Shown here in pieces: positions 6,509 through 7,423 of a stretch of 7,423 bases of DNA; positions within the stretch are counted from its first letter, which is position 1; every line of letters begins with the position of its first letter. Both the position numbers and the translations under genes were made by a program. Location: positions 1 to 7,423 of the forward strand of contig PWSL01000498.1 of the NCBI GenBank assembly GCA_003563255.1, given 5' to 3'. The notes under the pieces were generated by a model. It searched no databases. It had not been told where the DNA came from and saw only the letters and a list, made by a program, of their open reading frames with translations. The stretch comes from Desulfonatronospira sp. Lineage in GTDB: Bacteria > Desulfobacterota > Desulfovibrionia > Desulfovibrionales > Desulfonatronovibrionaceae.

Positions 6509-6594
6509 CCTGTCATAAAGGAGAAAAAAGAAGAAGATTACTGAACCACAAAGACACAATTAACTGATAACAATTTCTTGTATTTTATGACAGG
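6509..6594. promoter_or_regulatory. Spaced 11-bp perfect inverted repeat upstream of the cluster
   Basis: CCTGTCATAAA (6509-6519) and TTTATGACAGG (6584-6594) are exact inverse complements, 64 bp apart. They lie in the gap between the arsC stop and the XXXCH ribosome site, where the cluster promoter would be expected. The arms could be paired operator half-sites, or in RNA could form a stem next to the ribosome site. I see no convincing -35/-10 pair; a TAAAAT-like hexamer lies near the 6584-6594 arm but has no good -35 partner. No clear terminator follows arsC, so read-through from arsC into the cluster is also possible. Confidence 0.45.
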
Positions 6595-6637
6595 GTTTTT
6601 GCGGTGAGTCGTTATTGTGCAGATAATCCAGGAAAGG

Positions 6638-7084
6638 TCAGTGGTCAATGGCAGTCAGTCCGTGCGGGAACGACTGAACAAATGCTTTTATCTCGTCCCT
6701 GACCCTGCGGTAATGCTCAAGGGCTTCCTCTTCTGTGGCGGCCTTCCGGGCCAGAAAGGGGGGATCGTCAAAGCCACGGTGAATTTTCTGAGCCATGGTA
6801 AAGAACAGGGGACAGTTTTCCCGAGCATGACCGCACAAGGTAATCACGTAATCAAACTGCATATCCGGCAGTTCCTCAATAAGCTTGGATGTCTGCCTGG
6901 ATATGTCCACTCCGGCCTCAGACATGACCCGTACCGCGAGGGGATCTAGGGAGCTTTTTCTGACGCCCGCGGAAAAGGCCTGGAAATCGTCCTTTTGCAG
7001 GACCCTGGTCCAGCCCTCCGCCATCTGGCTACGGCAGGAGTTGCCTGTGCAAAGAAATAAGATTGAAGTGTCAGGGGATTTCAT
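6638..7084 (-). CDS. arsC: Thioredoxin-coupled arsenate reductase
   Basis: A 148-residue protein of the low-molecular-weight phosphatase-type arsenate reductases, which reduce arsenate to arsenite with electrons from thioredoxin. The P-loop LCTGNSCRSQMAEGW (11-25) gives C12 and C17 with R18 in a C-x5-R pattern. TLCGHARENC (82-91) supplies C84 and C91 for the disulfide cascade, and FDDPP (105-109) supplies the catalytic Asp. The four cysteines keep the spacing of Staphylococcus aureus ArsC (10, 15, 82, 89). The frame stays open to 7228, but AAAAGGAGG four bases before the ATG at 7084 sets the start, and the upstream extension lacks family similarity. No arsenite pump or ArsR is visible in the window. 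It lies 151 bp ahead of the GAK-type cluster on the same strand. Confidence 0.92.
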   Translation of the reverse strand: MKSPDTSILFLCTGNSCRSQMAEGWTRVLQKDDFQAFSAGVRKSSLDPLAVRVMSEAGVDISRQTSKLIEELPDMQFDYVITLCGHARENCPLFFTMAQKIHRGFDDPPFLARKAATEEEALEHYRRVRDEIKAFVQSFPHGLTAIDH

Positions 7085-7088
7085 CTTG

Positions 7089-7097
7089 CCTCCTTTT
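7089..7097 (-). promoter_or_regulatory. Ribosome binding site of arsC
   Basis: The minus strand reads AAAAGGAGG, with CAAG between it and the ATG. It is a near-consensus Shine-Dalgarno sequence and fixes the arsC start 48 codons inside the longest open frame. I see no convincing promoter between here and the repeats starting at 7172. Confidence 0.85.
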
Positions 7098-7171
7098 GCC
7101 CGGTGTTTATGTTTAGACAGCTCAGAATCACTCACTTTGATACCAAAAGATTTTTTTGCCCACAGATCACA

Positions 7172-7231
7172 CCCAGTGAAATCCGTCCCAGTGAAACCCC
7201 TTTGGGGAGTCCCATGGGACTGTTTCACGGG
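7172..7231. repeat. Three-way-junction palindromic element A
   Basis: The outer stem is CCC plus a bulged A plus GTGAAAC (7187-7197), pairing with GTTTCAC and GGG (7222-7231). Inside are two hairpins: CCC-TTT-GGG (7198-7206) and the perfect 14-bp palindrome AGTCCCATGGGACT (7208-7221). An extra partial left arm, CCCAGTGAAA (7172-7181), sits immediately before it as a 15-bp-offset tandem copy. Elements B and C share the plan but not the inner sequences. Confidence 0.75.
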
Positions 7232-7323
7232 ATCAACTGCGCTGAGACTTCGTCACCGGGCTGGCAGCTTGACACAGATGGAAGAGATTGAAAAGAGATA
7301 TATTTTTCCTTGCGGGAATAAGA

Positions 7324-7374
7324 CCCCAGTGAAACCCTGCTCCGCAGGAACGCTTTCAGCGTTGTTTCACGGGG
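7324..7374. repeat. Three-way-junction palindromic element B
   Basis: The outer stem is CCCC, a bulged A7328 and GTGAAAC (7329-7335), pairing with GTTTCAC (7364-7370) and GGGG (7371-7374). The interior is fully used by two hairpins: CCTGC-TCC-GCAGG (7336-7348) and AACGCT-TTC-AGCGTT (7349-7363). No base is left unpaired at the junction. The 92 bp between elements A and B (7232-7323) hold no gene. They contain a TTGACA at 7269-7274, but the nearest -10-like TATATT is 24 bp away, too far for a standard promoter. Confidence 0.8.
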
Positions 7375-7379
7375 CAGGC

Positions 7380-7423
7380 CCCCAGTTGAATCCTTTCAGG
7401 GCAGCTGTCGCTGCATTCAATCA
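7380..7423. repeat. Three-way-junction palindromic element C, cut by window end
   Basis: The left arm is CCCC, A7384 and GTTGAAT (7385-7391), and the right arm is ATTCAAT (7415-7421), pairing over seven bases with one G-T wobble. The inner hairpins are CCT-TTC-AGG (7392-7400) and GCAGC-TGTC-GCTGC (7401-7414). The final G-run expected from elements A and B would lie at or beyond the window edge. The outer stem sequence differs from A and B yet still pairs. Confidence 0.7.

Noticed and set aside
7085..7228. 48-codon N-terminal extension of arsC
   Set aside because: A near-consensus ribosome site precedes the internal ATG, and the shorter product matches the usual length and cysteine spacing of the family.
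7103..7291. 62-codon plus-strand open frame upstream of arsC
   Set aside because: It reads through element A and non-conserved sequence, with no ribosome site.
7269..7304. TTGACA ... TATATT as a plus-strand promoter
   Set aside because: The spacing is 24 bp, and no plus-strand gene follows within the window.
7172..7423. CRISPR array from the repeated GTGAAAC/GTTTCAC motifs
   Set aside because: The units are irregularly spaced, have internal self-pairing instead of unique spacers, and differ in sequence between copies.

Overview
The window looks like chromosomal DNA of a sulfate-reducing, Desulfovibrionales-type deltaproteobacterium. That assignment is an inference. It rests on the gene set, which I associate with the so-called GAK gene neighbourhood of such bacteria, and on the many hairpin repeats between genes. 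All seven genes I can support lie on the minus strand, so transcription runs from right to left.

Layout in order of transcription. From 7423 to 7085 there is no gene. This stretch holds three structurally related palindromic elements, each predicted to fold as a three-way junction. Next is a thioredoxin-type arsenate reductase (7084-6638). A 151-bp gap follows, carrying an 11-bp perfect inverted repeat with widely spaced arms. Then come four tightly packed genes: a small XXXCH-domain protein (6486-5782), a PHP-type metallophosphoesterase-like protein (5774-4599), an amphi-Trp protein (4599-4306, TAATG overlap) and a PhoU-like/APH-like kinase fusion (4305-2659, whose ATG directly follows the previous stop). 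A 214-bp gap with two hairpins separates these from an ATP-grasp enzyme (2444-1548) and a CofD/YvcK-like protein (1540-332). The last 331 bases (331-1) are filled with REP-like hairpins.

The six genes from XXXCH to CofD-like appear to be one functional cluster. They combine a predicted small-molecule or protein kinase tied to a PhoU module, a RimK-like ligase, a CofD-like transferase fold, a PHP phosphoesterase fold and two small accessory proteins. None has a visible signal peptide, so the system should be cytoplasmic. From memory, the related families (CofD-related, ATP-grasp, XXXCH, amphi-Trp, HprK-related kinase B) are catalogued together as the GAK system, whose biochemical role is not known to me. 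No HprK-related kinase is encoded in this window. The parts suggest phosphoryl transfer and ATP-dependent ligation on an unknown substrate. The PhoU module and the neighbouring arsenate reductase hint at a phosphate theme, but that is speculation.

The second notable layer is repeats. There are two paired REP-like hairpins at the left end, a shared 16-bp hairpin core present both downstream of the cluster and inside it, a long hairpin between the kinase and ATP-grasp genes, and the three-way-junction family at the right end.
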